Shown: positions 43,140-52,324, counted from the first letter of the stretch. The stretch: DNA of 64,000 nt from Bradyrhizobium sp. WSM3983 (GCF_000473045.1 NZ_AXAY01000028.1:62001-126000); one strand, 5' to 3'. Translations and numbers: made by a program. The notes: generated by a model from the sequence alone, not told the origin.

Positions 43140-43841
43140 CTACCCACCCCTGATCGGCGGCATCGTCACCTGGTCGCGGCGGCAGGCGCGGCGTTCGATC
43201 TCCTCGCAGGCGCGGAATTGCAGGTCCTTGCTGAGGCAGATGCGGACCTCGGAGAGCCGGGTCCGGTTGCAGGTGACCGAGACGGCTGCGTTGCTCAGGC
43301 CCGGATTGGCCTTGATGAAGGCTTCCTCGACTTCCGCCGGTGCCACGCTCTTGGCCTGCGACAGGTCGAGATATTCGGCCGGAATCTTGATCGCGGCGCG
43401 CGCCTTTCGGATCGTCTCGAAATAGTTGCGGCCGTCGAGCCCGGAACAGGTGCCGTGCTTGTCCCACTCGTTGAAGATCAGCCCCGGCGCGGGCATCAGG
43501 TCGAGCATCGAGGAGACGATGTTGCGGTTCAGCCGCGGCGAGGGCCGCTGGCAATATTCCGGAAAGCCGTTCTCATATTGCGGCCACAGCCCGTGCACCA
43601 CGAAGGAATAGGGCCGTCCCTCGCACTGGATATTCGACCGCCCGCCGCCGCGGCCGCGCTCGGCCGCTTCCTCGCAAAAGGACGGCGACCATGACAGCGA
43701 CAGCACATAGAAATCGAATTCGCCGGGCGCGTTCTGCCGCTTGTCCTGGGCCTTGGCGCCGCCTGCGAGCCCAACCAACCCGGCAGCGAGGGTGAGCGAG
43801 ATCATCAGGCGGGAGAGCGAGTTCAATCTAAAATAAAACAT
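43140..43841 (-). CDS. Secreted ribonuclease T2
   Basis: A 233-residue exported RNase. ATG 43841 follows GAGGGGC; a signal peptide ends near AKAQ (about 32). The two catalytic boxes are present: CAS I FVVHGLWPQYE and CAS II NEWDKHGTCS. Six or more cysteines suit disulfides in the periplasm. It cuts RNA non-specifically via 2',3'-cyclic phosphates. Confidence 0.95.
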   Translation of the reverse strand: MFYFRLNSLSRLMISLTLAAGLVGLAGGAKAQDKRQNAPGEFDFYVLSLSWSPSFCEEAAERGRGGGRSNIQCEGRPYSFVVHGLWPQYENGFPEYCQRPSPRLNRNIVSSMLDLMPAPGLIFNEWDKHGTCSGLDGRNYFETIRKARAAIKIPAEYLDLSQAKSVAPAEVEEAFIKANPGLSNAAVSVTCNRTRLSEVRICLSKDLQFRACEEIERRACRRDQVTMPPIRGG

Positions 43842-43978
43842 GGCGACGCCCCTCAACTAGACTGTGCAATCAGCCTAGCAGGCAACAAGAACATTTCAAG
43901 AACAAAATTGAAGGGACCGCCAATCGGCCGCTTGATTGGTTCGAATCAGGGCTCTTCGACTTGGGACTTCGCGGCGCG

Positions 43979-44443
43979 CTAGGGCTTGGCGGCGCGGCAG
44001 GACGGATTGTAGGCCCAGTTGCGGTCGAGCCCGACCACGCACCATTCGACGCCCTGGCCGAAGCTGGCAAAGCCGCCATCCTCGACGATCGAGAAGTGCA
44101 CCCTGCGCATCTTGCCGTCAGTGAGCATGGCTTCGCCGGTGCAGTAGCGGCGCGGAATGTTGTCGGACGCCCAGGGCCGGAACGCGGTCTCGTGAACGTC
44201 CGAGAAGCCCGTGATCTTCAACGACGAATTCCAGAACGAGCTTTCCTTCTCCCAGAACTGGGTGGCGATCGTCGGCAGCGCCTTGTCGCATTCGGCGACA
44301 TTGCCGTCATAGCGAGGGCCGCTCAGCCAGAAATTCAGCTCCAGCGGATTGGCGGCCCTGGCCTCACCGAGCGACAGCGCCCCGAACATGAGGCCGAGAA
44401 CGGCAGCAAAGCGGAGCGATTTCAGGGAGGTCGAGGCGCGCAT
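43979..44443 (-). CDS. Exported hypothetical protein
   Basis: A 154-residue protein starting MRASTSLKSLRF with a signal peptide ending near ARA (30). The mature part has LNFWLSGPRYDGNVAECDKA, an ITGFSDVHETAF segment, YCTGEAMLTDGKMRRVHFSI and a Cys pair near the C-terminus. This pattern resembles conserved alphaproteobacterial periplasmic proteins of unknown function. The start is uncertain; 44461 is possible. Confidence 0.75.
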   Translation of the reverse strand: MRASTSLKSLRFAAVLGLMFGALSLGEARAANPLELNFWLSGPRYDGNVAECDKALPTIATQFWEKESSFWNSSLKITGFSDVHETAFRPWASDNIPRRYCTGEAMLTDGKMRRVHFSIVEDGGFASFGQGVEWCVVGLDRNWAYNPSCRAAKP

Positions 44444-44625
44444 GGGCAATCCAGACAGCATGATCTGCGAGGGTCCGACGGTGCCGCGAAGGGCGGGAGA
44501 GGTCAAGTGCAACGCGGCAACACTTGGCCAGGAGTTGATCACAACGCCACAGTCAGCCGGCCTTCCGTTCTTTTCACCGCCGCGTCGGCACCGTAAACTG
44601 CCTCCAACCAATCGGAGTGACGGGA

Positions 44626-44931
44626 ATGCGAATCATTGCGGCCGCGGGCCTTCTTGCGAGCCTTGTTGTCTTGGGGATCATGGCGAGCCAGTCGGCGCGC
44701 GCCGACATTCTTCCGGTGCCGCCCTTCAAGGGCAACGACACCGGCGGCATCATCGCCTATTCCATGGCGACGCAGACCGATGCGCGCCAAGTCGCGGCCG
44801 ATCACTGCGCACGCTATGGCAAGGTGGTGAAATTCCTCGCGGTGCAGGCCTATGAGGGCGGTTACATCTCGTTCGCCTGCCGCTGGGTGCCCTACGGCGC
44901 CGCCGATCGGCCGATCCGCACGCTCTACTGA
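44626..44931 (+). CDS. Small exported protein
   Basis: A 101-residue protein with a signal peptide ending at ARA (about 25). The mature part has GNDTGGIIAYSMATQTDARQVAADHC and AYEGGYISFACRWVPYG with two cysteines. CGGAG lies upstream. A GTG at 44617 is an alternative start. No family is recognised. It precedes the DUF3617 gene by 55 bases on the same strand. Confidence 0.75.
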   Translation: MRIIAAAGLLASLVVLGIMASQSARADILPVPPFKGNDTGGIIAYSMATQTDARQVAADHCARYGKVVKFLAVQAYEGGYISFACRWVPYGAADRPIRTLY

Positions 44932-44986
44932 GGCGTTTCAGAACGCCAAAGGTCACGCCTCGACGTCTCAGCCGGGAGTCTCTCGC

Positions 44987-45517
44987 ATGACGCGCAAGCT
45001 TGCTTTGCTCGGATCAGCCGTTTGCCTCGTGTTGTCGGCGGGGAGCGCCGTGGCCGACGATCTGCCGGTACGCAAGGCCGGTCTCTGGGAATTGAAGATG
45101 GTCAGGACCGGCTCGGCGATGCCGGAAATGACCATGCAGCACTGCACCGACGAGGCTGTCGACAAGGAGATGAATAACAACATCTCGCCGATGGCCAAGC
45201 AGGTCTGCTCCAAGCAAGACATCAAGAAGACGGCGACCGGCTATGTCAGCGATTCCGAGTGCAGCGTCGCCGGCATGTCCACGACGTCGCATGCCGAGAT
45301 CACCGGCGATTTCAATTCGGCCTATACGGTGAAGACCTCGTCGCATGCGCAAGGTGGCGCTGTCGGTGCCGCGGGGCGCGACACCACCATGACGCTCGAA
45401 GCGAAATGGCTCGGCGCCTGCAAGCCGGACCAGAAGCCCGGCGACATCGTGATGCCCGGCGGCTTCAAGATGAACGTGCGCGACGTCGACAAGCTGAAGG
45501 CGCTGCTGCCGAAGTAG
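44987..45517 (+). CDS. DUF3617 family exported protein
   Basis: A 176-residue protein, with ATG 44987 after GGGAG and a signal peptide ending near AVAD (about 23). The DUF3617 hallmarks are RKAGLWELKM, a conserved TMQHCTDEAVDKEM Cys, SDSECSVAGMSTTSHAEITGDF and the C-terminal GACKPDQKPGDIVMPGG. The function of these periplasmic proteins is unknown. Confidence 0.88.
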   Translation: MTRKLALLGSAVCLVLSAGSAVADDLPVRKAGLWELKMVRTGSAMPEMTMQHCTDEAVDKEMNNNISPMAKQVCSKQDIKKTATGYVSDSECSVAGMSTTSHAEITGDFNSAYTVKTSSHAQGGAVGAAGRDTTMTLEAKWLGACKPDQKPGDIVMPGGFKMNVRDVDKLKALLPK

Positions 45518-45533
45518 GCTAGGGCTACTGCAG

Positions 45534-46919
45534 CTACACCGGAATCCGCACGCTCGCCCTTAATCCGCCGATCGGGCTGTCGCCCAGCGTGATGTCGCCG
45601 CCATGCGAGCGGGCGATGTCGCGGGCGATCGCTAGCCCCAAGCCCGTGCCGCCTTCGTCCTGGTTGCGGGCGTTGTCCAGCCGCAGGAACGGCTTGAACA
45701 CTTCCTCGCGCAAATGGACGGGAATGCCGGGGCCGTCGTCGTCGACGGTGACGGTCAGATAGCGGTGATCGCGCTGGCCGGAGATGGCAATGGCCCTGCC
45801 GTAGCGCGCGGCATTGGTGACGAGGTTGGCCAGGCAGCGCTTGAACGAGGCCGGCTTCACCGTCACCACGGGTAGACCGCTGAATGTCACTGTGGCGGCG
45901 TGGCCGTGGCGTTCGGCGTCACTGCGCAGCTCCTCGAGCGCCTGCGCCATGTCGGTCGGCTGCGACTGCTCACCGGAATCGCCGCGGGCGAAGGCAAGAT
46001 AATCCTCCAGCATCATCGACATCTCGTCGACGTCCTTGCGCATGCCCTCCATCTCGGGGCTGTCGCCGATCAGCGCCAGCTCGAGCTTGAAGCGGGTGAG
46101 GATGGTGCGGAGGTCGTGGCTGACGCCGGCGAGCATCGCGGTGCGCTGCTCCATCGCGCGCTCGATGCGCGACTTCATCTCGAGGAAGGCGCCCGCGGCC
46201 CGCCGCACCTCACGCGCGCCGCGCGGCCTGAAGTTCGGCGCCTCGCGGCCCTTGCCGAAGCTTTCGGCGGCGTCGGCGAGCCGCAGGATCGGCTTGATCT
46301 GGTTGCGCAGGAACAGCACCGACACGATCAGCAGGATTGACGATGTGCCGACCATCCAGAACAGGAAGATTTCCGAGTTCGAGGCATAGGCGGCGCTACG
46401 CTGCGCGAACACGCGCATCACGGCGTCGTCGAGCTGGATGCGGATCTCGACGAGGTTGGAGCGGCCGACCGTGTCGATCCAGAACGAGCGTCCGATCTGG
46501 CGGCCGAGCTGCACCGACAGCGTCTGGTCGAGCAGCGAGAAGAACGGCTTGGGTCCGGGCGGCGGCATATCGCCGGGGGGCAGGAAATCGACCACCAACT
46601 GTAACCGTTGCCCGATGCTCTTGAGCTGCGCACGGTCCTTGTCCTGCGGATAGCTCTTGTAGACATCGATCAGCGCGGCGATGTCCTGCACGACTGCGGC
46701 CGACAGTCGCCGCGTCACCGTGTTCCAGTGCCGCTCCATGAACACGAAGGCGACCACGGTCTGCAGGATCACCATCGGCACGATCATGATGAGCAGTGCG
46801 CGCGCATAGAGGCCGGTCGGCATCCAGCCCTTGAAGGCGTTGCCCATCCAGCCATTGGCGGCAGAGACGCGCCCGGCGGCGCTCTTGAGCAGCGTCAGGC
46901 CGGTATCGATCGTGCTCAT
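45534..46919 (-). CDS. EnvZ-like sensor histidine kinase
   Basis: A 461-residue membrane kinase. Two helices (about 40-62 and 185-205) flank a periplasmic domain of ~120 residues; HAMP, dimerisation and ATPase domains follow. The phospho-acceptor is His268 in SHDLRTILTRF, where Ile replaces the usual Pro, as often in alphaproteobacteria. N-box NLVTNAARYG, G1 DDDGPGIP and G2 GGTGLGLAIA are intact. Its gene follows the OmpR-type regulator after 19 bases. Confidence 0.95.
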   Translation of the reverse strand: MSTIDTGLTLLKSAAGRVSAANGWMGNAFKGWMPTGLYARALLIMIVPMVILQTVVAFVFMERHWNTVTRRLSAAVVQDIAALIDVYKSYPQDKDRAQLKSIGQRLQLVVDFLPPGDMPPPGPKPFFSLLDQTLSVQLGRQIGRSFWIDTVGRSNLVEIRIQLDDAVMRVFAQRSAAYASNSEIFLFWMVGTSSILLIVSVLFLRNQIKPILRLADAAESFGKGREAPNFRPRGAREVRRAAGAFLEMKSRIERAMEQRTAMLAGVSHDLRTILTRFKLELALIGDSPEMEGMRKDVDEMSMMLEDYLAFARGDSGEQSQPTDMAQALEELRSDAERHGHAATVTFSGLPVVTVKPASFKRCLANLVTNAARYGRAIAISGQRDHRYLTVTVDDDGPGIPVHLREEVFKPFLRLDNARNQDEGGTGLGLAIARDIARSHGGDITLGDSPIGGLRASVRIPV

Positions 46920-46938
46920 CGGTCGTGCTTCACTGCTT

Positions 46939-47670
46939 TTATGGCGAGGCGACCAGCCGGTAACCGATGCCACGCACTGCCTGGAGGAACAGCGGATTGG
47001 CGGGATCGGTCTCGATCTTGCGCCGCAGGCGGTTGATCTGCACGTCGACGGCGCGCTCGTTGACGCTGCCATTGCCGGTGAGCGCGCTGCGCGGCACGGT
47101 CTCGCCCGGCGTCTCCGAGAGAATCCGCAGCATCTCGCGCTCACGGTCGGTGAGATGGATGACCTCCTCGCCCTGGCGCAATTCGCCGCGATCGAGATGG
47201 TAGACGTAAGGACCGAACGCGATCTTCTCCACCGCCGCGGCCTGGACCGGCGGCGCGGCGCGCTTGAGAATGTTGTTGATGCGCAGCGCCAGCTCGCGCG
47301 GCTCGAACGGCTTTGCCACGTAATCGTCGGCTCCGATCTGAAGGCCCTCGATACGAGCTTCGGCTTCATGGCGCGCCGTCAGCATCACGATCGGCACCGA
47401 CGAGGATGTGCGGATGAACCGGGCGAGATCGAACCCGGTCTCGCCGGGCATCATGACGTCGAGGATCAGCAAATCGAAATGCAGCCCCAAAAGCTTTGAA
47501 CGCGCATCACCCGCGCTCGAAGCGGTGGTGACGCGATAGCCTTCAGCCGCAAGAAAGCGCGACAGCAGATCGCGGATGCGGCGATCGTCGTCGACCAGCA
47601 GCAGATGGGGGGCGTCGTCAGCCGGTTGCACCGGCGGGCGGGCGAGCGTGGCAGCGAGCGGCACGGTCAC
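46939..47670 (-). CDS. OmpR-family response regulator
   Basis: A 243-residue two-domain regulator. Receiver: acid pair in LLLVDDDR, phospho-acceptor Asp71 (LLILDVMMPGE), Lys in YVAKPFEPREL. C-terminal winged helix: LTDREREMLRILSETPGE, NERAVDVQINRLRRKIE and VRGIGYRL. It begins with GTG 47670, overlapping the MarR stop by GTGA. It is partner of the EnvZ-like kinase. Confidence 0.95.
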   Translation of the reverse strand: MTVPLAATLARPPVQPADDAPHLLLVDDDRRIRDLLSRFLAAEGYRVTTASSAGDARSKLLGLHFDLLILDVMMPGETGFDLARFIRTSSSVPIVMLTARHEAEARIEGLQIGADDYVAKPFEPRELALRINNILKRAAPPVQAAAVEKIAFGPYVYHLDRGELRQGEEVIHLTDREREMLRILSETPGETVPRSALTGNGSVNERAVDVQINRLRRKIETDPANPLFLQAVRGIGYRLVASP

Positions 47671-48209
47671 TCCTTTGCGTCTTGATGGGTGGTGGCGAAG
47701 ATCGTCTCCAGCACCTTGTCCGGATCGTCGCGGTCGATCATCGCGCGCAGGAAGCGCTTGACGGTTTCGGCATCCTGCGGCGCCATCTCGGCGAGGGCCT
47801 TGGTGATCCGCGTGGTCTGGAGTCCGGCGAGCTTCTGCACCAGTGCCTCGCCCTTCGGCGTCGCATAGAGCAGGCGCTGGCGGCGGTCGTTGTCGCCGGT
47901 CTTCTGCACGATGTAGTCCTCATCCAGGAGCTGCTTGAGCACGCGGCCGAGCGACTGTTTTGTGATGCGCAGGACGTCGAGCAGGTCGGCGACCTTCAGC
48001 CCGGGATAGCGGTAGACGAAGTGCATGACCCGGTGATGGGCCCGGCCGAAGCCAAAAGCCTCCAACTCATGGTCGGGATCGCCGACGAAATCGCGATAGG
48101 CGAAGAACAGCAGTTCGATGATATCCCAGCGCAAATTGCCTCCATCGCCTGCCGCCGGCCGTGGCTCGGCAGCGTCTTGAGAGGGAGTCGCGAAATTTAT
48201 GTCAGGCAT
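47667..48209 (-). CDS. MarR-family transcriptional regulator
   Basis: A 180-residue winged-helix protein. The core is HHRVMHFVYRYPGLKVADLLDVL, recognition helix RITKQSLGRVLKQLLDEDY, and wing QKTGDNDRRQRLLYATPKGEAL. ATG 48209 (MPDINFATPSQD) is used over 48254. It is the first gene of an operon with a two-component pair, a rare combination that would let a ligand-responsive repressor set the level of the sensor system. Divergent from ilvE. Confidence 0.9.
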   Translation of the reverse strand: MPDINFATPSQDAAEPRPAAGDGGNLRWDIIELLFFAYRDFVGDPDHELEAFGFGRAHHRVMHFVYRYPGLKVADLLDVLRITKQSLGRVLKQLLDEDYIVQKTGDNDRRQRLLYATPKGEALVQKLAGLQTTRITKALAEMAPQDAETVKRFLRAMIDRDDPDKVLETIFATTHQDAKE

Positions 48210-48231
48210 ATTGACGTATCTTGGGTTCAAT
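48210..48231. promoter_or_regulatory. Possible MarR-type operator
   Basis: ATTGA (48210-48214) and TCAAT (48227-48231) form an inverted repeat abutting the marR start codon. The rest of the 328-base marR-ilvE gap shows no other clear element. Weak, pattern-only evidence. Confidence 0.25.
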
Positions 48232-48537
48232 GTTACAAAACGATCGACCCGCACGAAATTTTAGATCGTTTAGTGTCGGGTGGCATTTCTAAGAGTGGCC
48301 GAACAGGCGGCGACGGCCGAAGCAGATCTACCGTGCGATTGTCGAGCGGCATTTCGGCAAAACATACTGGACTTCCGCCTTCCGCAAAAGCATGTCCTCG
48401 GAAGACATGCTGGCCACGGAAACCGGCCGTAACAAGGCTGGTGGCGGTCCGGCCAGAAACCACATCAAGCCAGCCGGGCCGAAACAGGCTAGGCCGGCGC
48501 CAGAACAACGCCGCCACCGGCAGCGGGAGCCAAGGAC

Positions 48538-49620
48538 ATGAGCATGAAATTCGACATCCAGCCCGCGTCCAATCCGACGTCCGAGAAGGACCGGGTCGCC
48601 AAGCTGGTCGACCCAGGCTTCGGACGCGTCTTCACCGATCACATGGCGGTGGTCCGCTATAACCAGGCCAAGGGCGGCTGGTATGAGGCGCGCGTCGAAG
48701 CGCGCGCCAATTTTCAGATCGATCCGGCCGGCGCGGTCCTGCACTACGCCCAGGAGATTTTCGAAGGCCTCAAGGCCTACAAGCGCGACGACGGCGGCGT
48801 GAACCTGTTTCGCCCCGATGCCAATGCGCGGCGCTTCAAGAACTCCGCCGATCGCATGGCCATGGCGCAGCTCCCCGAGGACGTCTTCATCGAGGCGGTC
48901 GAGCAGATCGTGCGCATCGATCGCGCCTGGATGCCGGGCGGCGAAGGCAGCCTTTATCTGCGGCCCTTCATGATCGCGAGCGAGACCTTCCTCGGCGTCA
49001 AGCCGTCGTCCGAATATATCTTCACGGTCATCGCCTCACCGGTCGGGTCCTATTTCAAGGGCGGCCCGGCGCCGGTCTCGATCTGGGTCTCCGAGAATTA
49101 CACGCGCGCGGCCGTCGGCGGCACCGGCGCCGTCAAGTGCGGCGGCAATTACGCTGCAAGCCTGCGTGCGCAGGCCGAAGCGATCCAGCACGGGTGCGAT
49201 CAGGTGGTCTTCCTCGACGCGGTCGAGCGCCGCTATGTCGAGGAGCTCGGCGGCATGAACGTGTTCTTCGTGTTCGACGACGGCTCGTTGTCGACCCCGC
49301 CGCTCGGCACCATCCTGCCCGGCATCACCCGCGACTCCATCATCGCGCTGGCCAAGGACGCCGGAAAGACCGTGCGCGAGGAGCCGTACTCGCTCGACCA
49401 GTGGCGCAAGGACGCGGCCAGCGGCAGGCTGAAGGAAGCCTTCGCCTGCGGCACCGCGGCCGTGATCTCGCCAATCGGCAAGGTGCGCTCGGTCAGCGGC
49501 GATTTCGAGATCAGCGGCGGCGCCGCCGGTCCCGTCGCCATGGGCCTGCGCAAGCAGCTCGTCGACATCCAGTACGGCCGCACCAACGATCCGCACAACT
49601 GGATCAGGAAGGTGTTTTGA
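48538..49620 (+). CDS. ilvE: Branched-chain amino-acid aminotransferase
   Basis: A 360-residue fold-type IV PLP enzyme that transaminates Leu, Ile and Val with 2-oxoglutarate. The class II (mammal-like) type is shown by HYAQEIFEGLKAYKRDDG, the PLP-lysine region AVKCGGNYAAS, EELGGMNVFFVF and TPPLGTILPGITRDSI. ATG 48538 lies 4 bases after AAGGA; ATG 48544 is an alternative. Confidence 0.95.
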   Translation: MSMKFDIQPASNPTSEKDRVAKLVDPGFGRVFTDHMAVVRYNQAKGGWYEARVEARANFQIDPAGAVLHYAQEIFEGLKAYKRDDGGVNLFRPDANARRFKNSADRMAMAQLPEDVFIEAVEQIVRIDRAWMPGGEGSLYLRPFMIASETFLGVKPSSEYIFTVIASPVGSYFKGGPAPVSIWVSENYTRAAVGGTGAVKCGGNYAASLRAQAEAIQHGCDQVVFLDAVERRYVEELGGMNVFFVFDDGSLSTPPLGTILPGITRDSIIALAKDAGKTVREEPYSLDQWRKDAASGRLKEAFACGTAAVISPIGKVRSVSGDFEISGGAAGPVAMGLRKQLVDIQYGRTNDPHNWIRKVF

Positions 49621-49655
49621 ACGGTTCGCGGCGTCAGGCACGGCAGGCTCTCTCG

Positions 49656-49802
49656 CTCCCTCGCCCCGCTCTTGCGGGGAGAGGGTGGGGTGAGGGGCTG
49701 TCACGGCGAATTCGAGAGATATGAGTTCGCGGAGAGTCCCCCTCACCCGAAATCCGCGCCTTCAGCGCGAATTTCGACCTCTCCCCGCAAGCGGGGCGAG
49801 GT
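49656..49802. repeat. Dispersed palindromic repeat, family D copy 1
   Basis: Arms TCGCCCCGCTCTTGCGGGGA and its counterpart CTCCCCGCAAGCGGGGCGAG face each other around GGGTGAGGGG-type inner arms. It fills the gap between ilvE and hisS. Related to 57777-58029 and to a cut copy at 63949-64000. Confidence 0.85.
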
Positions 49803-49881
49803 GAAAAGCGCCGTTTGCGGGTTGTAAGTCGAGGTCTATGTTGTAAGTCAACGTCACCTTACACGCCTGACAACGAGCGAC

Positions 49882-51402
49882 ATGGCCGAAAAACCCAAAA
49901 AACCCCAGAAACTGAAGGCGCGCCTGCCGCGCGGGCTCGAGGATCGCGATCCCGCTGCGATCCGGGCGACGCGCGAGATGGTCGAGAAGATCCGCGCCGT
50001 CTACGAGCTCTACGGGTTCGAGCCGGTGGAGACGCCGGCGATGGAATACACCGACGCGCTCGGCAAATTCCTGCCCGACCAGGATCGCCCGAACGAGGGC
50101 GTGTTCTCGTTCCAGGACGATGACGAGCAGTGGATCAGCTTGCGCTACGACCTGACCGCGCCGCTGGCGCGCTATGTCGGCGAGCGCTATGGCACCGACG
50201 GTCTGGTCCTGCCCTATCGCAGCTACCGCGTCGGCTACGTCTTCCGCAACGAAAAGCCCGGCCCCGGCCGCTTCCGTCAGTTCATGCAGTTCGACGCCGA
50301 CACGGTCGGCTCAGCGACGCCGGCGGCGGATGCCGAGATCTGCATGATGGCCGCGGACACGATGGAAGCGCTGGGCGTTGCGCGCGGCCAATACGTGGTG
50401 AAGGTGAACAACCGAAAAGTGCTCGACGGCGTTCTGGAAGCCATCGGGCTCGCGGGTGAGGAGAATGCGGCACGCAGGCTGACCGTGCTGCGCGCGATCG
50501 ACAAGCTCGACAAGTTTTCCGCCGACGAAGTGCGCAAATTGCTCGGCCCCGGACGATGGGACGGCGGCGAAGAAGGCAAGGGCGACTTCACGAAGGGCGC
50601 CAATCTGAGCGCGGCGGAGGCTGACGTCGTTCTCGCCATCACCAAGCCGCGCGACGATTGGAAAGAGGCCATTACCGCTGCAGAGACTTACCTGGCCAAG
50701 AGCGAGGTCGGTCAGGCCGGCGTGAGCGAGCTGGAAGAGATTGCCAAGCTCGTCACGGCGTCGGGTTACGGTGTCGACCGTATCAAGATCGATCCGTCCG
50801 TCGTGCGCGGCCTCGAATATTACACCGGCCCCGTCTACGAGGTCGAGCTGCTGCTCGACACCAAGGACGAGAAGGGCCGCTCGGTGCGCTTCGGCTCGGT
50901 CGGCGGTGGCGGGCGCTATGATGGTCTCGTCTCGCGCTTCCGCGGTGAGCCCGTGCCGGCGACCGGCTTCTCGATCGGCGTGTCGCGGCTGCAGGCCGCG
51001 CTGACTCTGCTCGGCAAGCTCGACACGCGGCCAGAAGTCGGGCCCGTCGTCGTCACCGTGTTCGACCGCGACCGCGTTGCCGACTATCAGAAGATGGTGG
51101 CGTCCCTGCGCACCGCCGGGATCCGCGCCGAGCTCTATCTCGGCAATCCCAAGAACATGGGCAACCAGCTCAAATACGCGGACCGCCGCAACTCACCTTG
51201 CGTGATCATCCAGGGTTCGGATGAAAAGGCGCGCGGCGAGCTGCAGATCAAGGATCTGATCGAGGGCGCGAAAGCCGCCGCTGCGATCGCCTCCAACCAG
51301 GAATGGCGCGAGACGCGTCCGGCGCAGTTCTCGTGCAGCGAAGCCGATCTCGTCACCAAGGTGCGCGAGGTCTTAGGCCGCCATGACGTAGAGTGGGGAT
51401 AG
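49882..51402 (+). CDS. hisS: Histidyl-tRNA synthetase
   Basis: A 506-residue class II synthetase. Motif 2 region is YRVGYVFRNEKPGPGRFRQFMQFDADTVG; the HisRS signature is VVRGLEYYTGPVYE; motif 3 lies in ATGFSIGVSRL. The long insert and divergence from E. coli HisRS match the alphaproteobacterial group whose tRNA-His lacks the extra G-1. ATG 49882 opens MAEKPKKPQKLKARLPRG. Confidence 0.96.
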   Translation: MAEKPKKPQKLKARLPRGLEDRDPAAIRATREMVEKIRAVYELYGFEPVETPAMEYTDALGKFLPDQDRPNEGVFSFQDDDEQWISLRYDLTAPLARYVGERYGTDGLVLPYRSYRVGYVFRNEKPGPGRFRQFMQFDADTVGSATPAADAEICMMAADTMEALGVARGQYVVKVNNRKVLDGVLEAIGLAGEENAARRLTVLRAIDKLDKFSADEVRKLLGPGRWDGGEEGKGDFTKGANLSAAEADVVLAITKPRDDWKEAITAAETYLAKSEVGQAGVSELEEIAKLVTASGYGVDRIKIDPSVVRGLEYYTGPVYEVELLLDTKDEKGRSVRFGSVGGGGRYDGLVSRFRGEPVPATGFSIGVSRLQAALTLLGKLDTRPEVGPVVVTVFDRDRVADYQKMVASLRTAGIRAELYLGNPKNMGNQLKYADRRNSPCVIIQGSDEKARGELQIKDLIEGAKAAAAIASNQEWRETRPAQFSCSEADLVTKVREVLGRHDVEWG

Positions 51403-51520
51403 CCATTCCGGCAGGCTGCCATGCCCGGGCTTGTCCCGGGCAGCCACGTCCTGTTTGATGCGCACCACCATGAAGGACCGGGGCGTGCCCGGTCATCGCG
51501 ACAGCAGTAGGGAGAAAACG

Positions 51521-51724
51521 ATGCCTGAGATCACCGTCAGCATGGCCGAAGGCCGCACCGACGAGCAGAAGGCCGGCATGATGCGCGACATCACCCAGGC
51601 GCTGGTGAAGAATCTCGGCGTCGACGCCGATGCGGTCGTCATCCAGATCAACGAAGCCCCGCTCCGCCACAAGATGAAGGGCGGCAAGACGTTTGTGGAG
51701 CGCGCCGCGGCTGCGAAGAAGTAG
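51521..51724 (+). CDS. 4-oxalocrotonate tautomerase family protein
   Basis: A 67-residue tautomerase. Pro1 (after Met removal) in MPEITVSMAEG is the catalytic base; the EQKAGMMRDITQALVKNLG helix and VVIQINEAPL strand are typical. GGGAGAAA precedes ATG 51521. The upstream 51411-51500 region contains a short palindrome (CCCGGGCTTGTCCCGGG) resembling another dispersed repeat. Confidence 0.92.
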   Translation: MPEITVSMAEGRTDEQKAGMMRDITQALVKNLGVDADAVVIQINEAPLRHKMKGGKTFVERAAAAKK

Positions 51725-51770
51725 CTACGGCTCGAGCCCGTAAGCACAGCCATAGCGCCAATCACTGCCG

Positions 51771-51910
51771 TCGTCCCGGCGAAGGCCGGGACCCATAACC
51801 ACAGGGAGTGGTTGTAGGCGCGAGCTGATAACTCCGAGTCTTCGCCAAACTATTCCCTGTGGTTATAGGTCCCGGATCAGCGCTCGCTACGCTCGCTTGT
51901 CCGGGACGAC
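51771..51910. repeat. Dispersed palindromic repeat, family B copy 2
   Basis: TCGTCCCGGCGAAGGCCGGG to CCGGGACGAC, with inner arms ACCCATAACCACAGGGA and its complement. The right terminal hairpin differs from copy 1 (ATCAGCGCTCGCTACGCTCG), showing that tip sequences vary. Confidence 0.9.
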
Positions 51911-51928
51911 AGCGGAGTTTGAGGCCTC

Positions 51929-52321
51929 ATGGACGCACGCGACTTCATCACAATCGACATGAGCGCCGAGCGCACGCTGGTGGTCCCAGTGGAGCGGACG
52001 GTCGGGCATTTCGTGCCCGGCATGCCGATGGTCTATGCGACCCCGATGATGATTTTGGAGATGGAGATGACGTCGGGTGACGCGATCCGCTCCGCACTTC
52101 AGCCGGGCTGGGTCACCGTCGGCACCGAGGTCGACATCCGCCATCTTGCCGCAGCGCTTGTCGGCGCAACGGTGCGGACCACTGCGAAAGTGATCGCGGT
52201 CGAGCGCCGCGTCATCCGCTTCGAGGTCGAGGCATTCGAGGGCACGCGCAAGCTCGGCGAAGGCCGCCACGCGCGCGGGCTCGTGAATGTCGAGATGTTC
52301 AACAAGCGGCTCGGGGCGTAG
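51929..52321 (+). CDS. FlK-like hot-dog thioesterase
   Basis: A 130-residue hot-dog protein similar to fluoroacetyl-CoA thioesterase FlK of Streptomyces cattleya. The four FlK active-site residues, as I recall them (Thr42, Glu50, His76, Arg120), align here with Thr38, Glu46, His72 and Arg116 at identical spacing, without gaps. The VTVGTEVDIRHLAAALVGATV stretch (positions 62-82) holds the His. It probably hydrolyses a short acyl-CoA. Most bacterial relatives have unknown substrates, so fluoroacetyl-CoA is only a possibility. Confidence 0.85.
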   Translation: MDARDFITIDMSAERTLVVPVERTVGHFVPGMPMVYATPMMILEMEMTSGDAIRSALQPGWVTVGTEVDIRHLAAALVGATVRTTAKVIAVERRVIRFEVEAFEGTRKLGEGRHARGLVNVEMFNKRLGA

Positions 52322-52324
52322 CCG

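Noticed and set aside
43930..43965. GGTTCGAATC resembling a tRNA T-loop
   Set aside because: No acceptor, D or anticodon stems can be paired around it.
48233..48517. A 94-codon minus-strand frame in the marR-ilvE gap
   Set aside because: No ribosome site, no domain, poor composition; treated as non-coding promoter DNA.
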